Translations under genes and position numbers: made by a program | The notes under the pieces: model-generated | Told to the model about the DNA's origin: nothing | Seen by the model: only the letters and a program-made list of their open reading frames with translations | Databases searched by the model: none | Shown: piece by piece, positions 33,800 to 42,934 of the stretch | How the letters are laid out: each line of letters starts with the position of its first letter | How positions within the stretch are numbered: the first letter of the stretch is position 1 | NCBI RefSeq assembly: GCF_900091435.1 | Contig: NZ_FMCS01000003.1 | Location: 434,001-498,000 of the forward strand | Direction: 5' to 3' | Source: Micromonospora chaiyaphumensis | GTDB lineage: Bacteria; Actinomycetota; Actinomycetes; Mycobacteriales; Micromonosporaceae | DNA length: 64,000 nt

Positions 33800-34645
33800 G
33801 TGTCCGACCCCCTCGTCACCGATCCCGCCGCAGCGCCTGGTCCCCCCGCGCGTACTGTGCCGATGACCTTTCAGAGCGCCCGCGCCACCCTGCTGGGCGT
33901 CCTGCATGTGCCCGCCGGGCCCGGCCGGCACCCCGTCGTTGTCGTGCTGCACGGCTTTCCGGGCAATGAGCGGAACTTTGACCTCGCGCAGGCGTTGCGC
34001 CGGGCGGGGTACGCGACGTTGGTCTTCCACTACCGCGGGTCCTGGGGGGTGGACGGCTCCTGGTCATGGACCCACATGCTGGAGGACGCCGCTCGCGCGG
34101 TCGCCCATCTGCGCGAACCCGAGGTCGGCGCGGCCTACGCCCTCGACGCGGACCGGTTGGCCCTCATCGGCCACAGCGCCGGCGGTTTCGCCGCGTTGAT
34201 GACAGCGGCCGCCGACCCCGGCGTGACAGCGGTCGGTTCGGTGGCCGGTTTCGATTTCGGCACGGCCGCCGCCGCGTGCCGCAGCGACCCGACGACGCGA
34301 GCCGCCTACCTGGACGGCTGGGAAGGCGAGCTACTGCCCCTGCGGGGCACCAGCGCGCAGGCGCTGGTCACGGAGATGGAACAGGCGGGGGACGCGTGGC
34401 GCCTGGCCCGCCTCGCCCCCCGGCTGGCCACCCGCCCCGTGCTGCTGGTCGGCACCGGCCGGGACCCCGTCACTCCCGTCGGCATCCACCACGATCCGCT
34501 GGTGGCCGCCTACCTCGCCCACCCGGTCCGCGAGCTGGAACACTGCGTCTTCCACACGGACCACGTCTTGTCCGACCACCGGGTCGCCCTCGCCCGTACG
34601 GTGGTCGCCTTCCTCGATCGGTACCTGACGGACGTCCCCCGGTGA
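33800..34645 (+). CDS. Alpha/beta hydrolase
   Basis: 281 residues, GTG start with AAGGAG seven bases upstream. The fold is shown by VVVVLHGFPGNERNFDLAQA (oxyanion HG), nucleophile elbow GHSAGG, an acid candidate in VGTGRDPVTP and the histidine in VFHTDHVLSDH. It has no signal peptide. It is divergent from the TetR gene and probably regulated by it. The substrate is unknown; dienelactone-hydrolase-like or esterase-type activity is plausible. Confidence 0.88.
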   Translation: MSDPLVTDPAAAPGPPARTVPMTFQSARATLLGVLHVPAGPGRHPVVVVLHGFPGNERNFDLAQALRRAGYATLVFHYRGSWGVDGSWSWTHMLEDAARAVAHLREPEVGAAYALDADRLALIGHSAGGFAALMTAAADPGVTAVGSVAGFDFGTAAAACRSDPTTRAAYLDGWEGELLPLRGTSAQALVTEMEQAGDAWRLARLAPRLATRPVLLVGTGRDPVTPVGIHHDPLVAAYLAHPVRELEHCVFHTDHVLSDHRVALARTVVAFLDRYLTDVPR

Positions 34646-34890
34646 ACCCGAACTCCACGGCTGCCGGAGCCGTCGGCGCTCTGCAGCGGCAGAAGTCGAA
34701 GCTCCACTGGGACGCCGCGCGATTCGCCCTGGGAACCGCTTCTGCCCTGGGGATCTCCCGATCGCCTACGGCCTGCTCCTCCCGCCCGTGAGAGCCGATC
34801 TGCAGTAGAGCCTCGCCCGAGCCGGTGCCCTGACCACAGCCAACAGGTCGGCTACCTCGTGGGCGCCGCGCTCATCGGTGTCGCGGCACG
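34642..34890 (+). pseudogene. Decayed YbfB/YjiJ-type MFS N-terminus
   Basis: A frame overlapping the hydrolase stop reads WDAARFALGTASALGIS, a second continues AYGLLLPPVRADLQ then a stop, then SLARAGALTTANR and VGAALIGV. These follow the N-terminus of the intact transporter at 36878 (RLALGTACALGLARFAYGLL) almost residue for residue. Several frame breaks and a stop show decay. It is a remnant of a duplicated regulator/exporter cassette. Confidence 0.6.
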
Positions 34891-34952
34891 GGGCGCAGCA
34901 GGGTGGCGAGCACCCGTACCGCCGTGGTCATGCCGGCACCGTTGGCCTTAGC

Positions 34953-35032
34953 GCGCCGAGCACCGTGCCCCGGCGCATGCCGCGCCCGGGACCCTTGACG
35001 TTTGCAGGGTCCCGGGCGCGGGTGCTCGGCGC
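34953..35032. terminator. Large bidirectional terminator-like stem
   Basis: A perfect 15-bp stem, CGCGCCCGGGACCCT (34981-34995) with AGGGTCCCGGGCGCG (35006-35020) and a ten-base loop. Outside it GCGCCGAGCACC (34953-34964) and GGTGCTCGGCGC (35021-35032) are also exact complements, extending the structure. It lies seven bases after the stop of the minus-strand hydrolase and after the decayed MFS. Confidence 0.7.
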
Positions 35033-35038
35033 TGTCGG

Positions 35039-35710
35039 TCAGTGGGAGGCGGCGCGGTCCAGGATCGCCGCCAGCTCGTCCGGGTTGTCGCGCATGAGAT
35101 TGTGCCCGCCGGGCAGGGCGTGGGTGGTCCAGCCGGGGTCCGCACTCAGCTTCTGGTAGGTCGTGGTGAACGGGGACTGGTCGGCCCAGCCGGCGGCGTA
35201 CACGTAGTCTCGGCGCTCGATGTGCCCGAGATCGCCGGTGAGCCGGAGTGGCTGGAGCAATGAGGCGATCGGGTGGGACGTGGCCCGTGCGTCGAAGATC
35301 GGCAGCACCCGGGACGCGCACCCGGTCTCGTCCACGTCCACGTACCACCGTCGCTCCTGGTCTGACACGAGCGACCAGCAGGAGTCGCCGTGAGCGGGTA
35401 CCACGGCGTCCAGGTAGACCAGGCAGCGGACCCGGTCGGGTGCGCGGTCCGCGGCTCCGGTGATCACCATCCCGCCGTAGCTGTGCCCGACGAGCGTCAC
35501 GTCCCGCAGATTCTCGCCCTCGAGCGTGGCCACCACGTCCTGGATGTGGGTGTCGAGGTTGACCGTGCCGTGCAGGAGGTGGCTGCGTTCACTGAGGCCG
35601 GTCAACGTCAGCGGATGGACCGTGTGTCCCGCGCCGCGTAGCCGGCGGGTGAGCTGCTCGAAGCACCACCCGCCGTGGCACATCCCGGGGACGAGTACGA
35701 CGTTGGCCAT
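35039..35710 (-). CDS. Alpha/beta hydrolase (esterase-like)
   Basis: 223 residues with AAGGAG before the ATG. MANVVLVPGMCHGGWCFEQL gives the oxyanion loop, GHSYGG the nucleophile elbow, and LPGGHNLMRDNPDELA the terminal histidine. It resembles the methyl-ketone/salicylate-esterase-like (MekC/AidA) hydrolases common in actinomycetes. The start overlaps the 3' end of the upstream MFS frame by about 120 bases in another frame. It is related to the hydrolase at 39374. Confidence 0.88.
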   Translation of the reverse strand: MANVVLVPGMCHGGWCFEQLTRRLRGAGHTVHPLTLTGLSERSHLLHGTVNLDTHIQDVVATLEGENLRDVTLVGHSYGGMVITGAADRAPDRVRCLVYLDAVVPAHGDSCWSLVSDQERRWYVDVDETGCASRVLPIFDARATSHPIASLLQPLRLTGDLGHIERRDYVYAAGWADQSPFTTTYQKLSADPGWTTHALPGGHNLMRDNPDELAAILDRAASH

Positions 35711-36878
35711 GATCCTGCTCCTTGTGTTGATCGTGAGTGGTGGTGGGGCACCGGAGGTCGCCGACGAGGGCGATGACCGCGGCGACGGCGCACAGGACTG
35801 CGGTCCAGGCGAGGGTGGCCGTGGTGGAGGTGTGGTCGGCGATCAGGCCGGCGAGCCAGGGGCCAGCGGTCTGACCGGCGGCGAACACGGCGGTGAGCAC
35901 GCCGAGCGTGGCGGCCCAGTCGCCGGCCGCGGTGCGGGCCCGGACGAGGGCCGTCACCGCGGCCGGCACGCCCATGAAGCTCGCGCCGTACAGGAGCACG
36001 GAGAGCAGCACGAGGGGCATCGCGGACGACACGAGCATCAGCGCCGCACCGCCGCTCAGGACGACGAGGAGCGTGGTCAGCGCCCGGTTGCCGGGCCATC
36101 GGGCGATCGGGCGGCTCCACACCGCCGGTGCGGCCGCGACGGCCGTGCCGAGCACGGCCCAGGTGAGGACCACCTGCCCGACGGAGGCCTCGTGGCCGGC
36201 CAGGTAGGCGGAGAGGAAGGTGATGTAGGTGATATAGCCGGCGGCGAAGAGCAGGTAGGCCAGGGCGGGTGCGAGCAGTTGCCGCAGCCGGGCCCGGCCG
36301 GCCGAGGATGGTCCGGCCCCGCTGCTTGCCCCGGTCCAGCTGACCGCCGTCGCGAGCGCGGCAGCGGCGCCCAGGGCCACCCAGGCCAGCCGCCAGTGCT
36401 CACCGAGCAGCGGTACGGCCACGCCGCTGAGGACGATGCCCAGGCCGGCGCCGGCGAAGTACACCGTGATGGGGGTGGCCGACGCGGCGTCCGCCGCGAG
36501 GCGGGATGCGAGCACCCCGCCGGCGACGAAAACCACCGCTCCGGTGGCCCCGGAGAGCGTGCGGAGGGCCAGCAGCGTCAGGTAATCACCACTGACGGCG
36601 GTCAGGGCCAGCGACGTGGTGGTCAACGCCATGGCCAGGCGGAATGCGGTGGCCGCGCCGAGGCGGTGTATCAGGATGCGGGTCACCAGCGCACCGAGCA
36701 GGTAGCCGAAGCCGTTGGCGGTGGCCACTGCACCGGCTGCTGCCAGGGTCCAGTGCAGGTCGTCGCGCATGGCTGGCAGCAGCAGCCCGTACGCAAAGCG
36801 GGCGAGGCCGAGCGCGCAGGCGGTGCCGAGGGCGAGCCGTGCGGCCGGCCACAACCCCGCGGTCGGGGTTGCCGTCAT
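35589..36878 (-). CDS. YbfB/YjiJ family MFS transporter
   Basis: 429 residues, about 12 hydrophobic helices. N-terminus RLALGTACALGLARFAYGLL and GFGYLLGALVTRILIHRLG fit the YbfB/YjiJ family. The last helix ends near residue 385 (VLCAVAAVIALVGDL); the remaining 40 residues are basic, hydrophilic and overlap the hydrolase gene out of frame, so the original stop has probably been lost. It is divergent from the truncated TetR gene, whose intact paralogue at 33124 may now control it. Confidence 0.85.
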   Translation of the reverse strand: MTATPTAGLWPAARLALGTACALGLARFAYGLLLPAMRDDLHWTLAAAGAVATANGFGYLLGALVTRILIHRLGAATAFRLAMALTTTSLALTAVSGDYLTLLALRTLSGATGAVVFVAGGVLASRLAADAASATPITVYFAGAGLGIVLSGVAVPLLGEHWRLAWVALGAAAALATAVSWTGASSGAGPSSAGRARLRQLLAPALAYLLFAAGYITYITFLSAYLAGHEASVGQVVLTWAVLGTAVAAAPAVWSRPIARWPGNRALTTLLVVLSGGAALMLVSSAMPLVLLSVLLYGASFMGVPAAVTALVRARTAAGDWAATLGVLTAVFAAGQTAGPWLAGLIADHTSTTATLAWTAVLCAVAAVIALVGDLRCPTTTHDQHKEQDHGQRRTRPRDVPRRVVLRAAHPPATRRGTHGPSADVDRPQ

Positions 36879-36895
36879 CAGCCCTCCCAGTGATC

Positions 36896-36951
36896 GAACC
36901 GATCAGTACGAACTGGGCGATGCTAGCAGTAGAAGGAACCACTCGGTACCA
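36896..36951. promoter_or_regulatory. Operator region of second TetR cassette
   Basis: TCGAACCGATCAGTACGAA (from 36895) and GGAACCACTCGGTACCAT (to 36952) match the operator of the first cassette at 14 and 13 of 19 positions. They sit between the MFS start and the tetR fragment, just as in the intact cassette. The regulator at 33124 could therefore bind here. Confidence 0.45.
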
Positions 36952-36959
36952 TCTGTGCC

Positions 36960-37150
36960 GTGCCCGTCCCCAAGGGATCCACCATTGACCCGGAACGCAC
37001 CGGTTCCGGCATCATCGACGGGGCGACCCGCCTGCTCCACGAGCGGGGCCTCGACGGCATCGGCGTCGCCGAGCTGTGTTCCCTCATGGGGTGTCGAAGG
37101 AGACCCTCTACCGCTACTTCAGCACCAAGGACGGGGCTGGTCGCTCAGAA
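36960..37150 (+). pseudogene. Truncated, frameshifted TetR paralogue
   Basis: Starts VPVPKGSTIDPERTGSGIID, parallel to the TetR at 33723, with helix-turn-helix GLDGIGVAELCSLMG. A one-base shift near 37090 then moves the rest into another frame (GVSKETLYRYFSTKDG), and the reading ends about 37150 where a Cys-rich gene begins on the other strand. The ligand domain is gone. Confidence 0.75.
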
Positions 37151-37357
37151 TAAAGCCTCTTGATCTGGCACTTGGTGATGAACGCAGTGGCCTCCGCCAG
37201 TGGCGACGGTGCAGCGCCGAGTGCCAGGACCAAAGATGGCACCGCACTGCGGAGCAGGATCATGCAGGTGGCACAAGTTGGATTTGTTGGCTGCTCCGTT
37301 GGGACACTGAGCCCCCGATCTTGTTGTGGCAGTGCACTGTCCCCACTTGCTCACCAT
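37145..37357 (-). CDS. Small Cys-rich protein with tandem CxxxTxxGxxC...CxxH motif
   Basis: 70 residues. Two copies of one motif: CTATTRSGAQC-(8 to 9)-CHLH and CGAIFGPGTRRC-(7)-CVHH. This spacing (C, G, C, C, H) recurs in small DUF5763-like proteins and phage or element proteins and probably binds zinc. The second copy is more divergent. It butts against the truncated TetR gene, so it may have arrived with the rearrangement. Function unknown. Confidence 0.5.
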   Translation of the reverse strand: MVSKWGQCTATTRSGAQCPNGAANKSNLCHLHDPAPQCGAIFGPGTRRCTVATGGGHCVHHQVPDQEALF

Positions 37358-37879
37358 TCAAGGACACCTACCGCTGCTGCTTACGTCTGTCACTTCTCGC
37401 CCGCCGCGTCAACACCTGCTTGATGCGCTGAGACGGGCTGGTGCCTGATCCCTCGCTAGTCCGTCACCCTGGCCCGGGCGCTGGGGATCCGCATCGAGGA
37501 CGCCGAGGCCGAGTGAACGCCTGCGGGTGCCGCCGCAGACATGCCAACGAGTCAGGCTGGGACGAGCAGGTCCCACCGGTTGCGACGGACCGGGTATCGG
37601 TTCAGAGTGGTCACCAGAACCCGCGCGAAGAGGTTCCGGAGCCAAAAGGCCGGCGACGAAAAGGGCGACCGCGCCGAGGCCGAGGGCTGACCCTCATCAG
37701 GACGTAGCCGTCCGGCTGCGAGAAATCCCGCAATCGCGAGGCTGCATATCAAGCAGGCCAGCGCGAGGTCCCTGCGAGAGGCCGGGTAGGGGGCGCGAGT
37801 CGCGCAACCGATTCCCGACAGGGCATAGTGTCCGTCGGCGTCATCGGCCGATGTCGCCTGCCCTCGGAGAGGATGGAAG
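37358..37879. other. No gene seen
   Basis: About 520 bases. A short plus-strand end SVTLARALGIRIEDAEAE with a stop near 37516 resembles the tail of a regulator but is too short to name. The right part must hold the promoter of the secreted protein gene. Confidence 0.4.
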
Positions 37880-39019
37880 GTGACGACACGCTCGCGTGCC
37901 CGATGGGCCCGGGTCGCCGCATTGATCGCGCTCACCGGGGGGACGCTCGCGGTGTCCGCGGCACCCGTGGTGGGCGCCGCGGCACCCGTCAGCATCCTGA
38001 GCGTGTCGGCGGAGAATGTGAAGCCCGGCGACAAGGTTCGCATTCAGTTCCGCGTCACGAACAACGGGAGCGGGGCCGAAACGGCCATCGTGGTGGTCGG
38101 TGGCGGCCTGCAGTGCACCACCGGCTGCCGGGTGGAGCCGAACCTCAAACCCGGCCAGAGCCAGGACTTCCAGGCCACCGTTGTCGCGCCTCAGGTGCGC
38201 GCGGGCGAGATTAGCGGTCTCAACATCTCCGTCGGCGTACGGCTCGACGGGCAGAACATCTTCGACTTCAAGATGGTCTACGTTTACGGCCCGGGCACGT
38301 CGCAACCCGGCGCGGGTGCGCCGCAACCCAGCGGGGACAAGCCGTCGTCGGAGGTGGACGGGGTGTCCGGCCAGGTCCGCGACACCAGCGGCAAGGCGAT
38401 CGGCGGCGTGGCCCTGACCGTCCGGGACAGCGCCGGGCACGAATACCGTACAACGAGCGACCGGAGCGGTCGGTTCTCGATCAAGTCGGGCGCCGGCAAG
38501 ACGATCGCCGAGGGCCGGATCACGGTCGTCGCGGCCCTGGACGGCTATCGCACCAGCCGCACGACCGTACAGGGCTCCGCCGGTGACACCGCGACGGTGC
38601 GGCTGACCTTAGCCGCCGTGGCCACGCCCGCCACGACCGCGCCGTCGCCCACCGCAACGGCAGCGGACGAGGCTCCCGGGCCGGAGACCAGCGTAGCCAC
38701 GGCGGCACCTCCCGCCCTCGAAGCTGTGAGCGACGAGGGCAGCGGTTCGCTGCCGTTCATCCTGGGCGGCCTGCTGGTCGTCGCCGGTTTGGGCGCACTG
38801 GCCCTGATGGGGATCCGCCGCCGGAACACGCCGGACAAGCCGGCTCCGCACGTGGCGACTCAGCTGACGGCGCCAGCCGGAGCGGGCATGAGCGACGCGC
38901 CGACCGCGGTGCTGCACACGAGGCCGCCGGCCGATGGGTTACCCGGCCCGTACAGCGGGCCCCAGCAGGGCGGCGTCCAGCAGCTCAGCCACGAACCATA
39001 CGGCGGGCCGGCCCGCTAA
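37880..39019 (+). CDS. Secreted, membrane-anchored carboxypeptidase-regulatory-like domain protein
   Basis: 379 residues, GTG start with GGAGAGG upstream. A Sec signal peptide (residues 1-34, cleavage likely after VGAAA) precedes an Ig-like strand domain (VSAENVKPGDKVRIQFRVTN). Residues 155-245 are a CarboxypepD_reg-like domain (GVSGQVRDTSGKAIGGVALT, DRSGRFSIKSGAGK). A Thr/Pro/Ala linker leads to a C-terminal transmembrane helix (about 294-314) with an RRRN stop-transfer and a cytosolic tail. The layout suggests a surface adhesin-like or structural protein. Confidence 0.85.
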   Translation: MTTRSRARWARVAALIALTGGTLAVSAAPVVGAAAPVSILSVSAENVKPGDKVRIQFRVTNNGSGAETAIVVVGGGLQCTTGCRVEPNLKPGQSQDFQATVVAPQVRAGEISGLNISVGVRLDGQNIFDFKMVYVYGPGTSQPGAGAPQPSGDKPSSEVDGVSGQVRDTSGKAIGGVALTVRDSAGHEYRTTSDRSGRFSIKSGAGKTIAEGRITVVAALDGYRTSRTTVQGSAGDTATVRLTLAAVATPATTAPSPTATAADEAPGPETSVATAAPPALEAVSDEGSGSLPFILGGLLVVAGLGALALMGIRRRNTPDKPAPHVATQLTAPAGAGMSDAPTAVLHTRPPADGLPGPYSGPQQGGVQQLSHEPYGGPAR

Positions 39020-39373
39020 CACTGTCGTAGCGGCGGTATCTGGTACTGGTCGAGTGCCTCCGGAAGTTGGGCGTCTTCTCGGGGCGCCCACGGCGACGGG
39101 GCTCAGTCGAAGTGGTAGCGGTCGGAGACGCGCGTTCCAGGTTCGCTGAGGCAGTCGAACGTGCAGGGCGAGGGGGCGATACCGCTGCTCGCGGAACGCA
39201 TCGGTTGCCAACCGTCGACTTACTCAACTGCCGCAGACCGCGCGCGTGGTCAGCGTCCGCTCGCGCCGAATCGCGGACGTTGCTTTGGGATGGCATGGCC
39301 GGGTTGTTCGGTTCCCGTCGTTGACCGCGTACCGCTGCCGGGTGGCCTGGTGTTGGTCACCCGGCAGCGGCGG
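39020..39373. other. No gene seen
   Basis: About 350 bases between convergent genes. Nothing with coding character; no strong hairpin noticed. Confidence 0.45.
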
Positions 39374-40114
39374 TTACGCCTTCAGCCGCGCCTGGTGCAG
39401 GATTGCCGCCAGCTCGACCGGTCGGCTGAGCATCGGCCAATGCCAGGTCGGCAGTTCCTCGTAGCGCCACGCGTCGTCGGCCATGTGGCGGTACAGCGGC
39501 AGTGTCGCGGCCATCCCCTGCACCTGCGCGGCGGTGAAGCTTGACAGCACGCCGAGTCTGGGCAGCTTTTCCCACTCCCCGGTCAGCCGGACCGGGGCGG
39601 TGGCGGTCGCCCACGGCTGGTCGACCGACCGCTCGCGCAGCAGCGTGACGATCGAGTCATCCACGTCGGGCACGCTGGCAGCAAGGTCGGCCCAGGGCGG
39701 CGGCGGCAGCCGCCACCCGTCACCGTGGTCGGCCACCAATGCCGCGTTGCGCTCGCGCTCGGCCGGCGGGGTGAACTCGACCTGGGTCACCCCGTCGGGC
39801 AGCGGGCCGGTGTCGACATAGACCAGCTGGGCGACGCGGTCGGTGACGCGGTCGGCGGCCGCGGTGACGACGCTACCGGCGTAGCTGTGCCCGACGAGGA
39901 CCACGTCGCGAAGGTCCTCGTAGCGCAGGAGGTTGACCACGTCGGTGACGTGGACATCGAGGTCGGTGTCGGGACGGGCCAGGTGAGCGCGCTCCCCGAG
40001 GCCGGTCAGGCTGATCGGGTACACGTCGTGGCCGTGCCGGCGTAGTTCAGCGGCCGTCGAATGCCAGGCCCAGGCGCCGAGCCAGAACCCGGGGACCAGT
40101 ACGAATGTCGTCAT
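39374..40114 (-). CDS. Alpha/beta hydrolase
   Basis: 246 residues. Oxyanion region MTTFVLVPGFWLGAWAWHST, nucleophile GHSYAG, and a C-terminal TWHWPMLSRPVELA that supplies the histidine in HWPM. It is of the same group as the hydrolase at 35039 (PISLTGLGERAHL is shared in pattern). It is divergent from the WYL regulator at 40171, which probably controls it. The substrate is unknown. Confidence 0.88.
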   Translation of the reverse strand: MTTFVLVPGFWLGAWAWHSTAAELRRHGHDVYPISLTGLGERAHLARPDTDLDVHVTDVVNLLRYEDLRDVVLVGHSYAGSVVTAAADRVTDRVAQLVYVDTGPLPDGVTQVEFTPPAERERNAALVADHGDGWRLPPPPWADLAASVPDVDDSIVTLLRERSVDQPWATATAPVRLTGEWEKLPRLGVLSSFTAAQVQGMAATLPLYRHMADDAWRYEELPTWHWPMLSRPVELAAILHQARLKA

Positions 40115-40127
40115 GCGCGATACGCTA

Positions 40128-40139
40128 CGGTCAATACCG
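40128..40139. promoter_or_regulatory. Operator-like palindrome in divergent promoter
   Basis: CGGT-CAAT-ACCG lies in the 56-base gap between the divergent hydrolase and WYL regulator genes. The position suits autoregulation by the WYL protein. The short length makes chance occurrence possible. Confidence 0.35.
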
Positions 40140-40170
40140 GACAGTTTCCGCCCGGATTAGGAGGACGTCT

Positions 40171-41133
40171 TTGGCCAGGCCGACAGCGCGCGTACTGGCC
40201 CTGCTAGAGATCCTCCAGTCGGGCGGCGCATTCAACGTCGCCGACCTGGCCCGCCGGCTCGACGTCGACGAGCGCACCGTCCGCCGCTACGCGACCCACC
40301 TCCTCGACCTGGGCATCCCGGTCGAAGCGCGCCGTGGCCGCTACGGCGGGTACCGGCTCGCGCCCGGATACAAGCTGCCGCCACTCATGCTCACCGACGA
40401 CGAGGCGGTCGCCATCGCCCTCGGCCTTGCCGCCGGACGCCGCGCGGGCATGGTCACAGCCGATCACGCAGCCACCCAGAGCGCCACCGCCAAGCTGCGC
40501 CGGGTACTGCCAGCCGCCCTTGCCCGACGCATCGACGCCCTACTGAACACCATGGACGTCACCGGACCCGTCCGACAACCCGCCCCGCCCGGCACCGAGG
40601 TGCTGCTGGTGCTCGCCGAGGCGGCCCGCCACCGACACCCGGTACAGCTGACCTACACCACCTGGCATGGCCACTCCAGCGAGCGCGGCCTCGACCCGTA
40701 CGGGCTGGTCTTCCACAACGGCCGCTGGTACGTCACCGGTCGCGACCACGCCAGCGGATCCACGCGGACATTCCGACTCGACCGCATCAGCGCTATCCGC
40801 GCCACCGACGGGGCGTTCGAGGTACCGGCCGGGTTCGACCCCACCGGCCACGTCCTCGCCGGACTGGCCTCGGTGCCCTACGCCCACGACCTCTCGGTCC
40901 TGCTGCAGACCAGCCTCGCCCAGGCACGGCGGCGGATCCCTCCCTCGGTCGGCACACTCACCGAGGTCGCCAACGGAGTGCGGCTGACCGCCCGAGCCGA
41001 ACACCTCGACGGCGCCGCCCAGATGCTGGCCGGGCTCGGCTGGCCCTTCACCATCGAACGGCCCGCCGAACTCAGAACCGAGGTGCGCGCGCTGGCCGCT
41101 CGCCTACTCACCCACGTAGACGCAGGCGAGTAG
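40171..41133 (+). CDS. WYL domain / HTH_11 transcriptional regulator
   Basis: 320 residues from a TTG with AGGAGG six bases upstream. The N-terminal HTH_11 (residues 8-60, ILQSGGAFNVADLARRLDVD then ERTVRRYATHL) is followed by the characteristic RGRYGGYRLAPGYKLPPLML. The WYL domain (about 145-225) shows YTTWHGHSSERGLDPYGLVF and GRWYVTGRDHASGSTRTFRL. A C-terminal WCX extension follows. Such proteins sense small molecules or nucleic acid and often control an adjacent divergent hydrolase. Confidence 0.9.
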   Translation: MARPTARVLALLEILQSGGAFNVADLARRLDVDERTVRRYATHLLDLGIPVEARRGRYGGYRLAPGYKLPPLMLTDDEAVAIALGLAAGRRAGMVTADHAATQSATAKLRRVLPAALARRIDALLNTMDVTGPVRQPAPPGTEVLLVLAEAARHRHPVQLTYTTWHGHSSERGLDPYGLVFHNGRWYVTGRDHASGSTRTFRLDRISAIRATDGAFEVPAGFDPTGHVLAGLASVPYAHDLSVLLQTSLAQARRRIPPSVGTLTEVANGVRLTARAEHLDGAAQMLAGLGWPFTIERPAELRTEVRALAARLLTHVDAGE

Positions 41134-41545
41134 GCCGCCACCAGCGTCCCGTCGAAGTTGGTAGATCGGCCAGCATGAAACATCCGCTCTTGCCCGCGAT
41201 CGGCCTATGTGCGGGCACGGTAGGACGCAGCTGAGCGTTTCTGGGAGCCCGCTCAGCATGACCGGGCCCCCCGGAGCCTGGCCCGACTCGAACGGTGCTG
41301 CCACCCCTGGGTTCAGGGACGTGCGGCACCGGCGCGCACGTTGGGCAGGCCGGCCTCCAAGCCAAGTGCTGCCGGGCGCACCGCCGGGCTGTCGATACGC
41401 CACGACTGTGGCGGGGTGCGGCGACCAAAGCTGGTCATGGGCTTGGCGGCTCATCCATCGATCGCAGCATCGGCGGGGGTCCAGGGGGTGCTGCTGCCAG
41501 CGCGATGATCGCCGTCGCGGCCCTGGTGAGCGCGCTGCCTCGGGG
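41134..41545. other. No gene seen
   Basis: About 410 bases between convergent genes. Only short, Arg/Pro-rich frames. Confidence 0.45.
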
Positions 41546-42316
41546 TCAGTCCCACCAGAAGCTCCAGCAGTTCAAGCCCATGATTGCTTCGGCGTACTGC
41601 GGGAAGGTGTCGGTATGGCTCTGCCAGATGTTGTCCGGGCAGAAGGCGAAATGTTCGGCTGTCACCTGCAGGGCCAGGTCGAGGGTGACCGGTGGCGCGG
41701 CGATGCTCAAGTGCAGGGTGTCGAAGCTCAGCCCGACGACCGTGGCCCCGAACCGGTGCTGCCAGTCGCGGGCAACGGCGGCGAAGCGAGCGGTGTCGTT
41801 GTCGTGGTTGAGTGGCCCGGTCCAGCTGATCTCTGTCAATGCATGTGCGCCGTCGGTCGCGGGGACCAGCGCCAGGCGGGCCTGGCCGGTGCAGAGCATG
41901 TCGGCGTATTGATCGGCGAAGTGCTCCACCGGACCTTGCCGATCCAGGGCAGGTATGAGGCCGGGCCATCGTGCACCGACCGGATCAAGGTAGCCGAGGT
42001 TGGCAGCGGCCTCTTGGTCGAGGTCGTCCTCGGTGATCCCCTGCCACCATTCGGCGAGGACCACGCCGCTGTCGTGCTGTTCAACCGTGGTGATGCGGTC
42101 GTATTCGGCGTCGACGCCGAACGGTTCGTTGTCACCCTCGACGTGCAGCGCGAGCAGCGGCCACAGTCCGGTTCGGTGATGCTGGGCCCGCCACCGGGAC
42201 CAATCACCTGCCGCGGCGGGGTGCGAGGAGAGCCAGTACACCGGCGTCCCGCCGTTGTATGGCTTCATCAACCGGCCCCCAGGGATGTCCGGCGGCAGCG
42301 CTTCGTACCAGGTCAT
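41546..42316 (-). CDS. DUF4253 domain-containing protein
   Basis: 256 residues from the ATG at 42316. The DUF4253 region is in the C-terminal half: ALVPATDGAHALTEISWTGP, then ARFAAVARDWQHRFGATVVG, LSFDTLHLSIAAPP and AEHFAFCPDNIWQ, ending CWSFWWD. It is soluble with no signal. The family has no known activity, is sporadic, and often lies near SUKH-type and other immunity-like genes, as here. Confidence 0.85.
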   Translation of the reverse strand: MTWYEALPPDIPGGRLMKPYNGGTPVYWLSSHPAAAGDWSRWRAQHHRTGLWPLLALHVEGDNEPFGVDAEYDRITTVEQHDSGVVLAEWWQGITEDDLDQEAAANLGYLDPVGARWPGLIPALDRQGPVEHFADQYADMLCTGQARLALVPATDGAHALTEISWTGPLNHDNDTARFAAVARDWQHRFGATVVGLSFDTLHLSIAAPPVTLDLALQVTAEHFAFCPDNIWQSHTDTFPQYAEAIMGLNCWSFWWD

Positions 42317-42934
42317 GGCCGACACCATAGGCGCCGGTCACGACAAATTGTCCGGCGTGTCTGACGTCGCGGGTGTCACGGGCCACCATGACGGCTTCGT
42401 CCCAGGCACTTGGGCCAGTCATGGCCGTCGAGGCGTCGCTGCGTCGGCTGAGTGAGCCGATTGACGGAGGCTGCGGGAGCGAATTCGGAGCCCGGGGATG
42501 CGGTGACCGGCCGGCACATCGGTTGAGGCAGCGGGTCCGGGACCGCAAATCCCCCGCCTCACACGGCGCGGGCCTGCCCGACCGCCGTCTTGGCCATCGG
42601 TCACGCTGAGGGACAAGACGCTCGTGCTGCACCTTGGAAAACGCGGCGAAATAGAGCGTCAGGTGCGGGGACGCCACGGCCGCCCCGCCGGGGATCGGGA
42701 AGCACGTGGGGAGCAGCCAGGTAAGTGGCTGCAGCCTCTTGCGCGGGGCGGGAGTGGTCAGCGTGCGGTGTAACGAAAGATCGGGACCGCCCCTGAGCCG
42801 TTCGCCGTCGAGGTCGTCACGGGCCGCCCGCGCCCTCTCAGCGCCTGGCCTCCGCCGGATGTCGCACGACGGACGGGGACCCTGGCGATGCCTCCGGGTG
42901 GCATATGCTGCGCCGGCACGACGGGGAGGGTGAC
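42317..42934. other. No gene seen
   Basis: About 620 bases. No frame has convincing coding character. The right end must contain the promoter of the lipoprotein gene. Confidence 0.45.
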
